A stretch of DNA of 64,000 nucleotides, taken from NCBI GenBank assembly GCA_002292815.1, contig DBBX01000018.1:62001-126000 (forward strand), given 5' to 3'. The translations under genes and the position numbers were made by a program. The notes under the pieces are model-generated. The model was not told the origin of the DNA. It did no database searches and saw only the letters and a program-made list of their open reading frames with translations. How positions within the stretch are numbered: position 1 is the stretch's first letter; every line of letters begins with the position of its first letter. This DNA comes from Thiotrichaceae bacterium UBA973. GTDB lineage: Bacteria > Pseudomonadota > Gammaproteobacteria > Eutrophobiales > Eutrophobiaceae. Of the stretch, positions 1 through 7,328 are shown piece by piece.

Positions 1-348
1 AAAGAAACTACACTTGTTGATCATCAATATGACTTGATATTTAGTAATAGCTTATTACATCATTTACATGAACCAATGCTTTTGTGGAATGCGATTAAGA
101 ATGCCAAGGGATGTCCTGCAATCTTTATTATGGATCTAATGCGACCCGAATCGGAGGTTGAGGTTGCTGCACTTGCAGATAAGTATGCACAGGGTGAACT
201 AGAAATTCTACAGCGTGACTTTAAGAATTCATTGTTTGCTGCTTTTACAGCAGAAGAAATTAAATTACAGTTAAGCGCTGCTGGACTAGAGGTCTTCAAG
301 GTTTCAGTAGTCTCTGATCGACACTTAACTATTAGTAGGACGATGTAG
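1..348 (+). CDS. Class I SAM-dependent methyltransferase, C-terminal part (cut by window edge)
   Basis: The reading frame is open from base 1, so the gene starts upstream of the window and only about 115 C-terminal residues are visible. The visible part begins with YDLIFSNSLLHHL, the usual post-motif-II strand of class I methyltransferases, in which an acidic residue and a hydrophobic strand precede a His pair. It continues with FIMDLMRPES, which fits strand 5 of the Rossmann-like fold. The SAM-binding glycine loop would lie off the edge, so the substrate cannot be judged. The next gene is on the opposite strand and converges with it. Confidence 0.75.
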   Translation, partial: KETTLVDHQYDLIFSNSLLHHLHEPMLLWNAIKNAKGCPAIFIMDLMRPESEVEVAALADKYAQGELEILQRDFKNSLFAAFTAEEIKLQLSAAGLEVFKVSVVSDRHLTISRTM

Positions 349-437
349 ATATAAAAACGCTGCTTCAGACTCCTCGGCTCTAACTCCTGCATCAATTTAG
401 TCGTGTCCTCTCGCGACCGTACACTTCATCGATGGAA

Positions 438-473
438 ATAAAAAAACCGGAGCTAGATAATCTAACTCCGGTT
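438..473 (-). terminator. Rho-independent terminator of the GSII gene
   Basis: On the minus strand a 13-bp stem (AACCGGAG arm pairing with CTCCGGTT, one G-T wobble inside) closes a three-base TTA loop and is followed by a run of T residues. It sits 25 bases after the stop codon of the GSII gene. Confidence 0.85.
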
Positions 474-497
474 AGTTTTAACTTGCCGTAAGGTTAT

Positions 498-1514
498 TTA
501 AACGCCAGATTCTTTCGTTGTTTTAACGATAGCTGCTGCGACCTTATAAGGATCTGCATTTGAAGCTGGGCGACGATCTTCCAAACGTCCTTTCCAACCA
601 TCTTCTACAGTACCGATTGGAATACGAATTGAAGCGCCTCGATCAGATACACCATAGCTGAACTCATTGATAGATTGCGTTTCATGTTGACCTGTTAAAC
701 GTTGATCATTTTCTGCGCCGTAGACACTGATGTGTCGTTGTACGTTTTTACCGAACTCATCACAGATTCTGGTAAATGTTTCCTGTTTGCCAGATTCACG
801 CATAGCATCATTTGAAAAGTTAGCGTGCATACCTGAACCATTCCAGTCGGTGTGACCTAGAGGCTTGGGATGCCATTCAATCGAGAGCCCATGTTTTTCA
901 GCAGTACGTTCTAGTAGGTAACGACCAATCCAGGTTTCATCACCAGCACGTTTTGCGCTTTTTGCGAATACCTGGAATTCCCATTGACCTGCAGCAACTT
1001 CACCATTGATGCCTTCAACATTGAGACCTGCTTCAAGACAGATATCAAGATGGTCCTCAACTATTTCTCTACCGTAAGCATTCATGGCACCTACTGAACA
1101 GTAATAGGGACCTTGGGGACGAGGGAAACCACCATGTGGAAAACCTGGAGGCAGATTAGATTCAGGATCCCAAAGAAAGTATTCCTGCTCAAAACCAAAC
1201 CAGAAATCTTCGTCGTCATCTGCTTCGTCAATAGTTGCACGTCCGTTAGACTCATGTGGTGTTCCATCGGCATTTAATACTTCCGTCATTACCAGAAATG
1301 CATTCATGCGATCAGGATCAGGAAAAACAGCAACCGGTTTGAGCAGGCAATCTGAATCGTTGCCGTCAGCTTGTTCGGTAGAGCTGCCATCAAAAGACCA
1401 CATTGGGGCATCTTCGACCTTACCACTAAAATCAGACTTAACTAGGGTTTTGCTTCTTAGACTTTGTGTTGGTCTGTATCCATCAAGCCATATATATTCC
1501 AACTTACTTTTCAT
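498..1514 (-). CDS. glnII: Glutamine synthetase type II (eukaryotic-type GSII)
   Basis: This enzyme makes glutamine from glutamate, ammonium and ATP in the cytosol. At 338 residues it matches the short GSII family, not the ~470-residue GSI family. The N-terminal beta-grasp contains MWSFDGSST at residues 38-45. The catalytic part shows FGFEQEYFLW (107-115), PQGPYYCSVG (133-142), NGEVAAGQWEFQV (170-182) and WNGSGMH (224-230), the metal and ATP ligand motifs. I chose the ATG at 1514 because GGAGGAG lies 11 bases upstream; an in-frame GTG at 1526 overlaps that ribosome site and is unlikely. GSII is common in rhizobia, actinobacteria and eukaryotes and less usual in gammaproteobacteria. A sigma-54 promoter and two NtrC-like sites lie upstream. 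Confidence 0.95.
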   Translation of the reverse strand: MKSKLEYIWLDGYRPTQSLRSKTLVKSDFSGKVEDAPMWSFDGSSTEQADGNDSDCLLKPVAVFPDPDRMNAFLVMTEVLNADGTPHESNGRATIDEADDDEDFWFGFEQEYFLWDPESNLPPGFPHGGFPRPQGPYYCSVGAMNAYGREIVEDHLDICLEAGLNVEGINGEVAAGQWEFQVFAKSAKRAGDETWIGRYLLERTAEKHGLSIEWHPKPLGHTDWNGSGMHANFSNDAMRESGKQETFTRICDEFGKNVQRHISVYGAENDQRLTGQHETQSINEFSYGVSDRGASIRIPIGTVEDGWKGRLEDRRPASNADPYKVAAAIVKTTKESGV

Positions 1515-1581
1515 GATGCGTTGCACTCCTCCAAATTATTTTTTCATTTTCAATCTAATGAAATTCTTAGAAAAGTAGAAG

Positions 1582-1597
1582 AGCAATATATGTTCCA
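1582..1597 (-). promoter_or_regulatory. Sigma-54 (-24/-12) promoter of glnII
   Basis: On the minus strand the element reads TGGAACATATATTGCT, against the consensus TGGCAC-N5-TTGCW. It has one mismatch in the -24 box and the exact ten-base gap between GG and GC that sigma-54 needs. The predicted transcription start is near 1571, giving a leader of about 57 bases before the ATG at 1514. Confidence 0.75.
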
Positions 1598-1760
1598 GTC
1601 TTGTGCATTTTGCCAAATAGACCAGTTATGAATAAAAAAATCGAAATACTATGATTTTTTATATATTAAAATCAATCATATAGTGAGATCAAAAGGAATT
1701 AATTAAAGCGGGATATAGTGTCTATTCGATTGTTATAGACTTGAACTTATAGCACGAAAC

Positions 1761-1775
1761 GCACCAAAATAGAGC
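1761..1775 (-). promoter_or_regulatory. NtrC-like enhancer site, proximal
   Basis: The sequence GCACCAAAATAGAGC fits the NtrC pattern GCAC-N7-GTGC with one mismatch in the second half-site. It is centred about 195 bases upstream of the predicted glnII transcription start, a normal enhancer distance for an NtrC-dependent sigma-54 promoter. Confidence 0.55.
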
Positions 1776-1802
1776 GGTAAATGGCTTTATCTGTTGTTTT
1801 CC

Positions 1803-1817
1803 GCGCTATTATAGTGC
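1803..1817 (-). promoter_or_regulatory. NtrC-like enhancer site, distal
   Basis: On the minus strand it reads GCACTATAATAGCGC, identical at 14 of 15 positions to the perfect palindrome in front of ntrB (6230-6244). Its centre is 42 bases, about four helical turns, from the proximal site, which suits two NtrC dimers on the same face of the DNA. Confidence 0.6.
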
Positions 1818-1838
1818 ACTTAAATGTTAGCTTACTGA

Positions 1839-2792
1839 TTAAGACCAATCTTCTTCAAGAAGCCGAACTAGTTCTGTGCAGCTCTGCATTCTTTTATCTA
1901 CCGATTTATCAATACATTTCATAGCTGTTGATTCAAGTAAGCGAGGCACATGGATGTTTGTTAGTGTCGATGGTTTTGGCGGTGATTCATCTAAAATTTT
2001 CATTTTTACTTCATCGACTGTCTCGCCTTCCGCCGGAGCTTGCCCTGCCAAGATTTCATACAGGACTACTCCCAAGCTAAAAATATCTGTTCTGAAATCA
2101 ATATTGGGATCTCGCCTAATTTGCTCAGGTGACATATAGGTGATGGTACCTTGTAGTTTTTCAGAATCTGTTATCGACGATACTTTTTCGTTCGAGATTG
2201 ATTTAGTTGTGTTTGGTTCTTCCTTGCTGCTGCCGTCCGGATTCCATACTTTTGCCAATCCCCAGTCCAGTAATAACACTTCACCAAAAGGGCCAACCAG
2301 AATATTTTCTGGTTTGATATCACGATGGATTACCCTGTGGCTGTGGGCGTAATCTAATGCATAGCCGATTTGGATGACGACGTTAATTAATTGCTTCAGA
2401 TCATAACGTTCTCGATAATCCAGAATTTCACGCAAGGTATAACCATGGACGAGCTTCATGGTGAAGTAGTACTGACCTTTTGAATCTCTTCCAAGTTCAT
2501 ACATTGGAACCGTGTTAGGGTGCTGTAGCAGAGCACTTACTCGTGCTTCTCGCAAAAAACGCTGTTGTTCTATCGGGTCATTTGCGATCTCGGGGCGGAG
2601 TTTCTTGTAGCAGATTGTTCGTGATAGATGTAAATCTTTACAGGACTGAACAATGGCCTTTCCACCACGAGCAATAGTTTTAAAATAGGCATAGCGCATA
2701 TTTTGGTCAAGTTTGAGTGGTAGTTCTTTGTCAGTATTTTCAAGATAGACAATGGCGTACTCATCACTTGGTGGTTCTGGAAAAGAGGTCAT
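1839..2792 (-). CDS. Cytosolic Hanks-type serine/threonine protein kinase
   Basis: This is a soluble protein kinase of 317 residues. The fold motifs are in order: a degenerate glycine loop around ARGGKAIV (41-48), the ATP-anchoring Lys in CYKKLRPE (61-68), the helix-C Glu in FLREARV (79-85), the catalytic loop HRDIKPEN (156-163), DWG in place of DFG (176-178), the activation segment end GTITYMSPEQ (215-224) and the structural Asp in RTDIFSLG (234-241). All catalytic residues are present, so I expect it to be active. There is no transmembrane helix, PASTA repeat or sensor domain, and no phosphatase partner nearby. It lies between the two glutamine synthetase genes, upstream of and in line with glnII. 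Its substrate is unknown; a role in nitrogen control is only inferred from position. Confidence 0.9.
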   Translation of the reverse strand: MTSFPEPPSDEYAIVYLENTDKELPLKLDQNMRYAYFKTIARGGKAIVQSCKDLHLSRTICYKKLRPEIANDPIEQQRFLREARVSALLQHPNTVPMYELGRDSKGQYYFTMKLVHGYTLREILDYRERYDLKQLINVVIQIGYALDYAHSHRVIHRDIKPENILVGPFGEVLLLDWGLAKVWNPDGSSKEEPNTTKSISNEKVSSITDSEKLQGTITYMSPEQIRRDPNIDFRTDIFSLGVVLYEILAGQAPAEGETVDEVKMKILDESPPKPSTLTNIHVPRLLESTAMKCIDKSVDKRMQSCTELVRLLEEDWS

Positions 2793-2965
2793 GTATTTGT
2801 GTTCATGTTAATCAATTTGGTCTCGTCAATTGCTGTTTACCAAACTTAATATTACCTGTGTCGTCTGTAATATTGAACGAATTTAAAATATTTATACGAT
2901 ATAAGCTCACATATTGGCTCAGATCAATCACAATGGAAATAGTAGGGCACAGGCTACCAAAATGA

Positions 2966-3016
2966 AAGCACTGAGCTGCCAACTCATGCAACTCTTATGA
3001 GGGAACTCTAGTGCTT
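2966..3016. repeat. Long imperfect inverted repeat upstream of glnA
   Basis: AAGCACT (2966-2972) is complementary to AGTGCTT (3010-3016). Inside it, CTCAT (2983-2987) pairs with ATGAG (2997-3001), with partial pairing between. There is no T-run, so it is not a terminator. It may be an operator or a leader hairpin. Confidence 0.45.
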
Positions 3017-3207
3017 ATTTTATAGTGCGGTTATACTCAATGGTCTGGAACAAATGCTCAAATAATAATAAATACCAAGCTGGAATGATTTTCATATTGA
3101 GCGAATAGAGAATTTGATTGAAATGCAGTGGCTAGAGCGATCTTGAGCAGGGGTCATGCACAGCTGATACATGATTTTATCTTATTACAACTAAACAATA
3201 TAAAATT

Positions 3208-3223
3208 GACTGAATAGTCAGTC
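3208..3223 (+). promoter_or_regulatory. Short hairpin just before the glnA ribosome-binding site
   Basis: GACTGA and TCAGTC form a perfect 6-bp inverted repeat with an ATAG loop, ending just before the AGGAG ribosome site. An alternative register pairs TGACT with AGTCA. It could affect translation initiation, but no evidence beyond position supports this. Confidence 0.4.
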
Positions 3224-3236
3224 TCAGGAGATAACG

Positions 3237-4643
3237 ATGTCGGATAATGTAATGAAATTAATAAAGGAAAACGATGTAAAATTTGTCGACATGCGTTTCT
3301 GTGATACCACCGGTAAGGAACAGCACGTCACCATACCTGCCAGTACAGTTGATGCTGATTTTTTTGAAGAAGGCAAAATGTTTGATGGTTCTTCTATTGG
3401 TGGCTGGAAAGGTATAAATGAATCAGACATGGTCCTGATGCCAGAATGTGATACTGCAGTAATTGACCCTTTCTTTGATGATACTACTTTGATCATCCGT
3501 TGTGATGTTCTTGAGCCGGCAACAATGGAAGGCTATGGGCGCGATCCGCGTTCATTAGCAAAGCGTGCAGAAGCTTATTTGAAATCAACAGGTATTGCAG
3601 ATACTGCTTACTTTGGTCCAGAACCGGAATTCTTTATCTTCGATGAAGTTCGTTGGGGTGATGAAATACATTCCGCATTCTATGAAGTTGATTCAGATGA
3701 GGGTTGCTGGAATAGTGATCGACTCGGCGAAGACGCTAATATAGGTCATCGTCCTGGTGTAAAGGGAGGTTATTTTCCTGTTCCGCCAGTGGATTCTGGC
3801 CAGAATATTCGCTCAGCTATGTGTACGGTGCTTGAAGAAATGGGTGTAGGTGTAGAAGTACACCACCATGAAGTTGCAACAGCAGCACAAGCCGAAATTG
3901 GTACTGTGTTTAAAACATTGACCAGAAAAGCAGATGAAATATTGATCCTTAAGTATGTCGTGCAAAACGTCGCACACAGCTACGGTAAAACAGCGACGTT
4001 TATGCCGAAACCATTGGTTGGTGATAATGGTAGTGGTATGCATGTCCATCAGTCTTTGGCAAAGAATGGAGAGAACCTGTTTGCCGGTGATAAATATGGC
4101 GGTCTTTCGGATATGGCGTTACATTATATTGGTGGTATTTTCAAACATGCCCGTGCGCTCAATGCGTTTACCAATGCTAGTACAAACAGTTATAAACGAT
4201 TAGTTAAAGGTTTTGAAGCGCCAACCATGTTGGCCTATTCAGCACGTAACCGTTCTGCCTCTTGTCGTATCCCTTGGGTCTCAAGCCCTAAGGCACGCCG
4301 CATCGAAATGCGTTTTCCGGATTCATGCGGTAACCCTTATTTCACTTTCGCTTCATTGATGATGGCCGGCCTTGATGGTATCCAAAACAAGATTGATCCA
4401 GGCGAAGCATTTGAAAAAGATTTATATGACCTGAGTATTGAAGAAGAAAAAGATATTCCAACCGTTTGTTCTTCTTTAGATCAAGCGTTAGAAGCACTCG
4501 ATAAAGATCGTGAATTCCTGACGGTTGGCGGCGTATTTACCGATGATATGATTGACGGATACATTGCCTTGAAGATGGAAGAGGTCACCCGTTTTCTTAG
4601 CACCACCCACCCGGTTGAATTCGACATGTATTACAGTTTGTAA
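3237..4643 (+). CDS. glnA: Glutamine synthetase type I
   Basis: This is the dodecameric GSI that assimilates ammonium into glutamine. Its 468 residues match the usual GSI length. Motifs include FDGSSIGGWKGINESDM in the N-terminal beta-grasp, the catalytic stretch around GPEPEFFIFD, HHHEVATAAQAEIG, the ATP-binding NGSGMHVHQS and NRSASCRIP. The segment KDLYDLSIEEEKDIP near residue 397 keeps the Tyr that GlnE adenylylates in the GSI-beta class, so reversible adenylylation is expected. AGGAG seven bases upstream supports the ATG. It is followed by a strong terminator and then the DUF4124/ntrBC group, a common gammaproteobacterial order. Confidence 0.97.
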   Translation: MSDNVMKLIKENDVKFVDMRFCDTTGKEQHVTIPASTVDADFFEEGKMFDGSSIGGWKGINESDMVLMPECDTAVIDPFFDDTTLIIRCDVLEPATMEGYGRDPRSLAKRAEAYLKSTGIADTAYFGPEPEFFIFDEVRWGDEIHSAFYEVDSDEGCWNSDRLGEDANIGHRPGVKGGYFPVPPVDSGQNIRSAMCTVLEEMGVGVEVHHHEVATAAQAEIGTVFKTLTRKADEILILKYVVQNVAHSYGKTATFMPKPLVGDNGSGMHVHQSLAKNGENLFAGDKYGGLSDMALHYIGGIFKHARALNAFTNASTNSYKRLVKGFEAPTMLAYSARNRSASCRIPWVSSPKARRIEMRFPDSCGNPYFTFASLMMAGLDGIQNKIDPGEAFEKDLYDLSIEEEKDIPTVCSSLDQALEALDKDREFLTVGGVFTDDMIDGYIALKMEEVTRFLSTTHPVEFDMYYSL

Positions 4644-4710
4644 TATCGGGCAAGTGAGCATAATCGCTTCGGACTTCTCGGTTCTAGTTTCTACATCCAT
4701 GTATATAAAA

Positions 4711-4733
4711 AACCTCCTTCGGGAGGTTTTTTT
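4711..4733 (+). terminator. Rho-independent terminator of glnA
   Basis: AACCTCC and GGAGGTT form a 7-bp stem around a TTCG tetraloop, followed by a run of Ts. It lies 68 bases after the glnA stop and separates glnA from the DUF4124/ntrBC genes. Confidence 0.9.
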
Positions 4734-4847
4734 GTTTAATAGGGACGTTAATGAATGTATGCGGGCGCAAGGACCTCGGCCCACCCTTGAGGGCTGTGCG
4801 CTGAATTAGAGATTGAACTGTTTATTAATAATGCGAGTCCTAATAGT

Positions 4848-5390
4848 ATGAAGATTAAATTTTTATTATTTATAAGCCTGATATTTATTCCGGCTGTTTA
4901 TGCAGAGACCGTCTATAAGACGGTGGATGCTGAGGGAAACGCCGTTTTTTCTGATGCCCCATCAGCTGGAGCCGAAGAGATAAAAGTCAAAGAGGCTCAA
5001 ACAATTAATCCCCCGAAAGCGAGATCATTTAAACTTTCGCCACCGGAAGATAATTCAAAGAAATTTAATTATACCAAGCTTGTAATAATTAACCCTGAAA
5101 ACGAATCGACGATTCATGGTGGAGAGGGCAACGTAAATATTACAGTCACACTAGAACCGGAGCTCACTGAAATGGATGTGATGGTGTTATACCTGGATGG
5201 AAAGGAAATGCTAAGCGGAAAGGCACCGCAATTTTTATTGACGAATGTTGATCGAGGCACACATAGCATCTCGGTAGCGGTAAAAAATAAACTCGATAAA
5301 GAACTAAAACGCTCCGCTAAAGTGACATTTCATGTTCGCAGAACATCCATCCTCAATTCAAATAAGCCATCGCTTCGGAGCACTAATTAG
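4848..5390 (+). CDS. Exported DUF4124-domain protein, copy 1
   Basis: The 180-residue protein begins with a signal peptide (MKIKFLLFISLIFIPAVYA, predicted cut after A19). The DUF4124 signature follows directly: ETVYKTVDAEGNAVFSDAPS, the tail of which resembles the YKWVDEKGVTHYSD theme of the family. A second, beta-rich half (about residues 80-165) contains INPENEST and DRGTHSISV, resembling an immunoglobulin-like fold. The function of DUF4124 is unknown. It is likely periplasmic. The next gene is a clear paralogue, and such proteins often sit between glnA and ntrB in gammaproteobacteria. Confidence 0.8.
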   Translation: MKIKFLLFISLIFIPAVYAETVYKTVDAEGNAVFSDAPSAGAEEIKVKEAQTINPPKARSFKLSPPEDNSKKFNYTKLVIINPENESTIHGGEGNVNITVTLEPELTEMDVMVLYLDGKEMLSGKAPQFLLTNVDRGTHSISVAVKNKLDKELKRSAKVTFHVRRTSILNSNKPSLRSTN

Positions 5391-5477
5391 ATCAACTCTT
5401 CACAAAATCCTGATCCGACTGCTTTTTCCGGTGCGGTAATGTTTGTGGAAGTCTATCCAATTAGTTAAGCTCAACGT

Positions 5478-5996
5478 ATGCGTCTAATCATTAGCTTAAT
5501 CTTACTAGCCAATATGGGCTCTGTCGTTGCAGAGACTGTTTATAAAACAGTGGATGAAAATGGTAATATTATCTTTACTGATAAGCCCTCCAAAAATGCT
5601 GAAGAGATAAAACTTCAGAAATTACAAACGATTAAAAATCCTAATCCGGCTAAGCATACGCCCAGCCCAAAGCAGGCTAAAGATAAAGGGCCGATATATA
5701 AAAAGTTTTTGATCGCTAATCCAGAAAATGAATCAGGGCTTAGAAGCAATAATGGTGATGTCACTATCTCAGTAACGCTTGAGCCGCCTTTACGTGGAGG
5801 CCATCGAATCATAATAACTTTGGATGGTGAGGAAGTGTCAAATGGTCCTGTGACTAGTGTTTCATTACAAGATGTTGATAGAGGAACACATAGCATCAGT
5901 GCCAGTGTGGTCGATGGGAAAGCCAAAAATATGATTTCAACAAGTAGTAATTTTACATTATTACGGCAGCCCGCCCCTAGAAAGACCCCGAGATAA
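5478..5996 (+). CDS. Exported DUF4124-domain protein, copy 2
   Basis: This 172-residue paralogue of the preceding protein keeps the same plan: a signal peptide ending in SVVA, ETVYKTVDENGNIIFTDKPS, then a Pro/Lys linker and a beta-rich half with NPENES, TISVTLEPP and DVDRGTHSIS. The two copies share near-identical blocks at both ends of the mature protein, so they arose by tandem duplication. A short piece resembling its C-terminus follows immediately after its stop (see 6007-6048). Function unknown. Confidence 0.8.
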   Translation: MRLIISLILLANMGSVVAETVYKTVDENGNIIFTDKPSKNAEEIKLQKLQTIKNPNPAKHTPSPKQAKDKGPIYKKFLIANPENESGLRSNNGDVTISVTLEPPLRGGHRIIITLDGEEVSNGPVTSVSLQDVDRGTHSISASVVDGKAKNMISTSSNFTLLRQPAPRKTPR

Positions 5997-6006
5997 GAAA
6001 TTAACC

Positions 6007-6048
6007 TCAACAAGTAGAAGTTTTTCATTCTTGCGCACGTTGGAATAA
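6007..6048 (+). pseudogene. Remnant of a third DUF4124 copy (C-terminal tail)
   Basis: Just after copy 2 stops, the frame from 6007 reads STSRSFSFLRTLE followed by TAA. This resembles STSSNFTLLRQPA at the end of copy 2, and the DNA repeats TCAACAAGTAG exactly. It looks like the last codons of a deleted third copy or a small local duplication. Confidence 0.5.
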
Positions 6049-6229
6049 CGTTCTAATACCGTCTTTTTTAAACTCCTGCGTTTTCTTTTGTCCACGTGAG
6101 ATATAGATGGTCTGCTTCTTGCTCTAATCATTGTCATATTCAAACAGTTTTTTTTATTTTTCTAAGTAATTGTTTTTATTATATTAAATATAAAAAATAA
6201 TTTAACCGAAATATTAATATGTGAAGGAC

Positions 6230-6244
6230 GCACTATAATAGTGC
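6230..6244. promoter_or_regulatory. NtrC-like operator covering the ntrB -10 box
   Basis: GCACTATAATAGTGC is a perfect palindrome of the GCAC-N7-GTGC form bound by NtrC. The spacer contains TATAAT (6234-6239), a perfect -10 hexamer, with the ntrB ATG 21 bases downstream of it. The -35 region (about 6211-6216) is poor. In enteric bacteria NtrC represses its own glnL promoter through a similarly placed site, and this arrangement predicts the same autoregulation. Confidence 0.7.
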
Positions 6245-6260
6245 AATAATAAATATATCT

Positions 6261-7328
6261 ATGGAGACTTCAGCACAAACAGCCCTACGTACAGTTGAAA
6301 ATTTAGCAACAGCTGTGTTGCTATTCGATAAGGACCTGCACCTGATTTCAATAAATAGTGCGGGTGAAACTTTGTTATCGGTTAGCCATAAGCGTGTTTC
6401 TGGTATGCAGCCCAACCAAATTTGGCCAAATTCATCATTTTTCTATGAAGCCATACAGCGTTCTTTGTATTCAGGAACAACTTGTATAGAACGTGGGATA
6501 GACCTGAATCTGAATAACGGCCATCAGATAAAAGTAGATTGCATGATTACACCGGTTGTTGTGGATCATGCTGCTGAAGAGATTCTGCTCGAATTAGTTG
6601 ATGCCCATGGTTTTGTCAGGGTAATGCAAGAAGTGAGTCAAGAGACTGTACAAGCAGCAGCAAAAGAATCGGTGCAGGGTATGGCGCATGAAATTAAAAA
6701 TCCCTTAGGTGGGATTCGTGGAGCAGCGCAACTACTCGAAAGGGAACTTGACGATAAAGACCTGCTTGAATACACCGGTATCATTATTAATGAGTGTGAT
6801 CGTTTAAGAAAATTTATTGACCGTATGTTAACTACCAGTACACATCCGGTTAAATTAGACCTCAATATTCACGAGGTGTTGGAATATGTCGTTTCAGTAG
6901 TACATGCCGAAAACGCACATAAGGTGAATATCAAGAGAGATTATGATCCCAGTATTCCGAATATAAAAGCTGACCGCGAACAGATCATTCAGGTAATTTT
7001 AAATCTATTGCGTAACGCAGTTCAGGAAATTGACAAAGATGGTCACATCACTCTAGTTACACGTATTCAACGTCAGGTGACAATCCAGCATAAATTGAAT
7101 CGGCACATAATTGTAATCGATATTATTGATGATGGTCCTGGTATACCACCAGAGATTGAGTCTGGCGCTTTTTATCCTTTGGTAACGGGTCGTGCTGAGG
7201 GAACCGGACTTGGTTTATCAATTGCCCAACAACTTATTCAATCTCATGGTGGTTTAATAAATTATGAACGCAAAGACAATAACACCTATTTCAGTATCTT
7301 ACTCCCAACGGAGCAATGCGATGAGTAA
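6261..7328 (+). CDS. ntrB: Nitrogen-regulation sensor histidine kinase NtrB
   Basis: NtrB (GlnL/NRII) phosphorylates and dephosphorylates NtrC in response to PII. The 355 residues show a PAS domain (about 10-115), the dimerisation and phospho-acceptor segment with His143 in MAHEIKNPLGG, and the ATPase domain with an N box (LLRNAVQEI), G1 (DDGPGIP) and G2 (GTGLGLSIA). There are no membrane segments, as expected for this cytosolic kinase. Its end overlaps the start of ntrC by eight bases, so the two are translationally coupled. The NtrC-like palindrome in its promoter suggests autoregulation. Confidence 0.95.
   Translation: METSAQTALRTVENLATAVLLFDKDLHLISINSAGETLLSVSHKRVSGMQPNQIWPNSSFFYEAIQRSLYSGTTCIERGIDLNLNNGHQIKVDCMITPVVVDHAAEEILLELVDAHGFVRVMQEVSQETVQAAAKESVQGMAHEIKNPLGGIRGAAQLLERELDDKDLLEYTGIIINECDRLRKFIDRMLTTSTHPVKLDLNIHEVLEYVVSVVHAENAHKVNIKRDYDPSIPNIKADREQIIQVILNLLRNAVQEIDKDGHITLVTRIQRQVTIQHKLNRHIIVIDIIDDGPGIPPEIESGAFYPLVTGRAEGTGLGLSIAQQLIQSHGGLINYERKDNNTYFSILLPTEQCDE

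Larger units (their letters stand above)
2793..3236. other. Divergent intergenic region between the kinase and glnA
   Basis: This 444-base gap must carry the promoters of both genes. I see no sigma-54 element with correct GG-N10-GC spacing and no complete NtrC palindrome, only isolated GCAC half-sites near 2948, 2968 and 3159. TTGAGC followed by 17 bases and GATACA (about 3144-3172) is a weak sigma-70 candidate. The region also contains two inverted repeats listed separately. Confidence 0.5.

Noticed and set aside
1515..1526. GTG start of a longer GSII protein
   Set aside because: The GTG overlaps the GGAGGAG ribosome site that serves the ATG at 1514, and MKSKLEYIWLDG fits the family start.
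1602..1618. TTGGCAAAATGCAC (minus strand) as a second sigma-54 promoter
   Set aside because: The gap between GG and GC is six bases, not ten.
2793..3236. Sigma-54 promoter for glnA
   Set aside because: The only GG-N10-GC match (near 3148-3165) disagrees with the consensus at most other positions.
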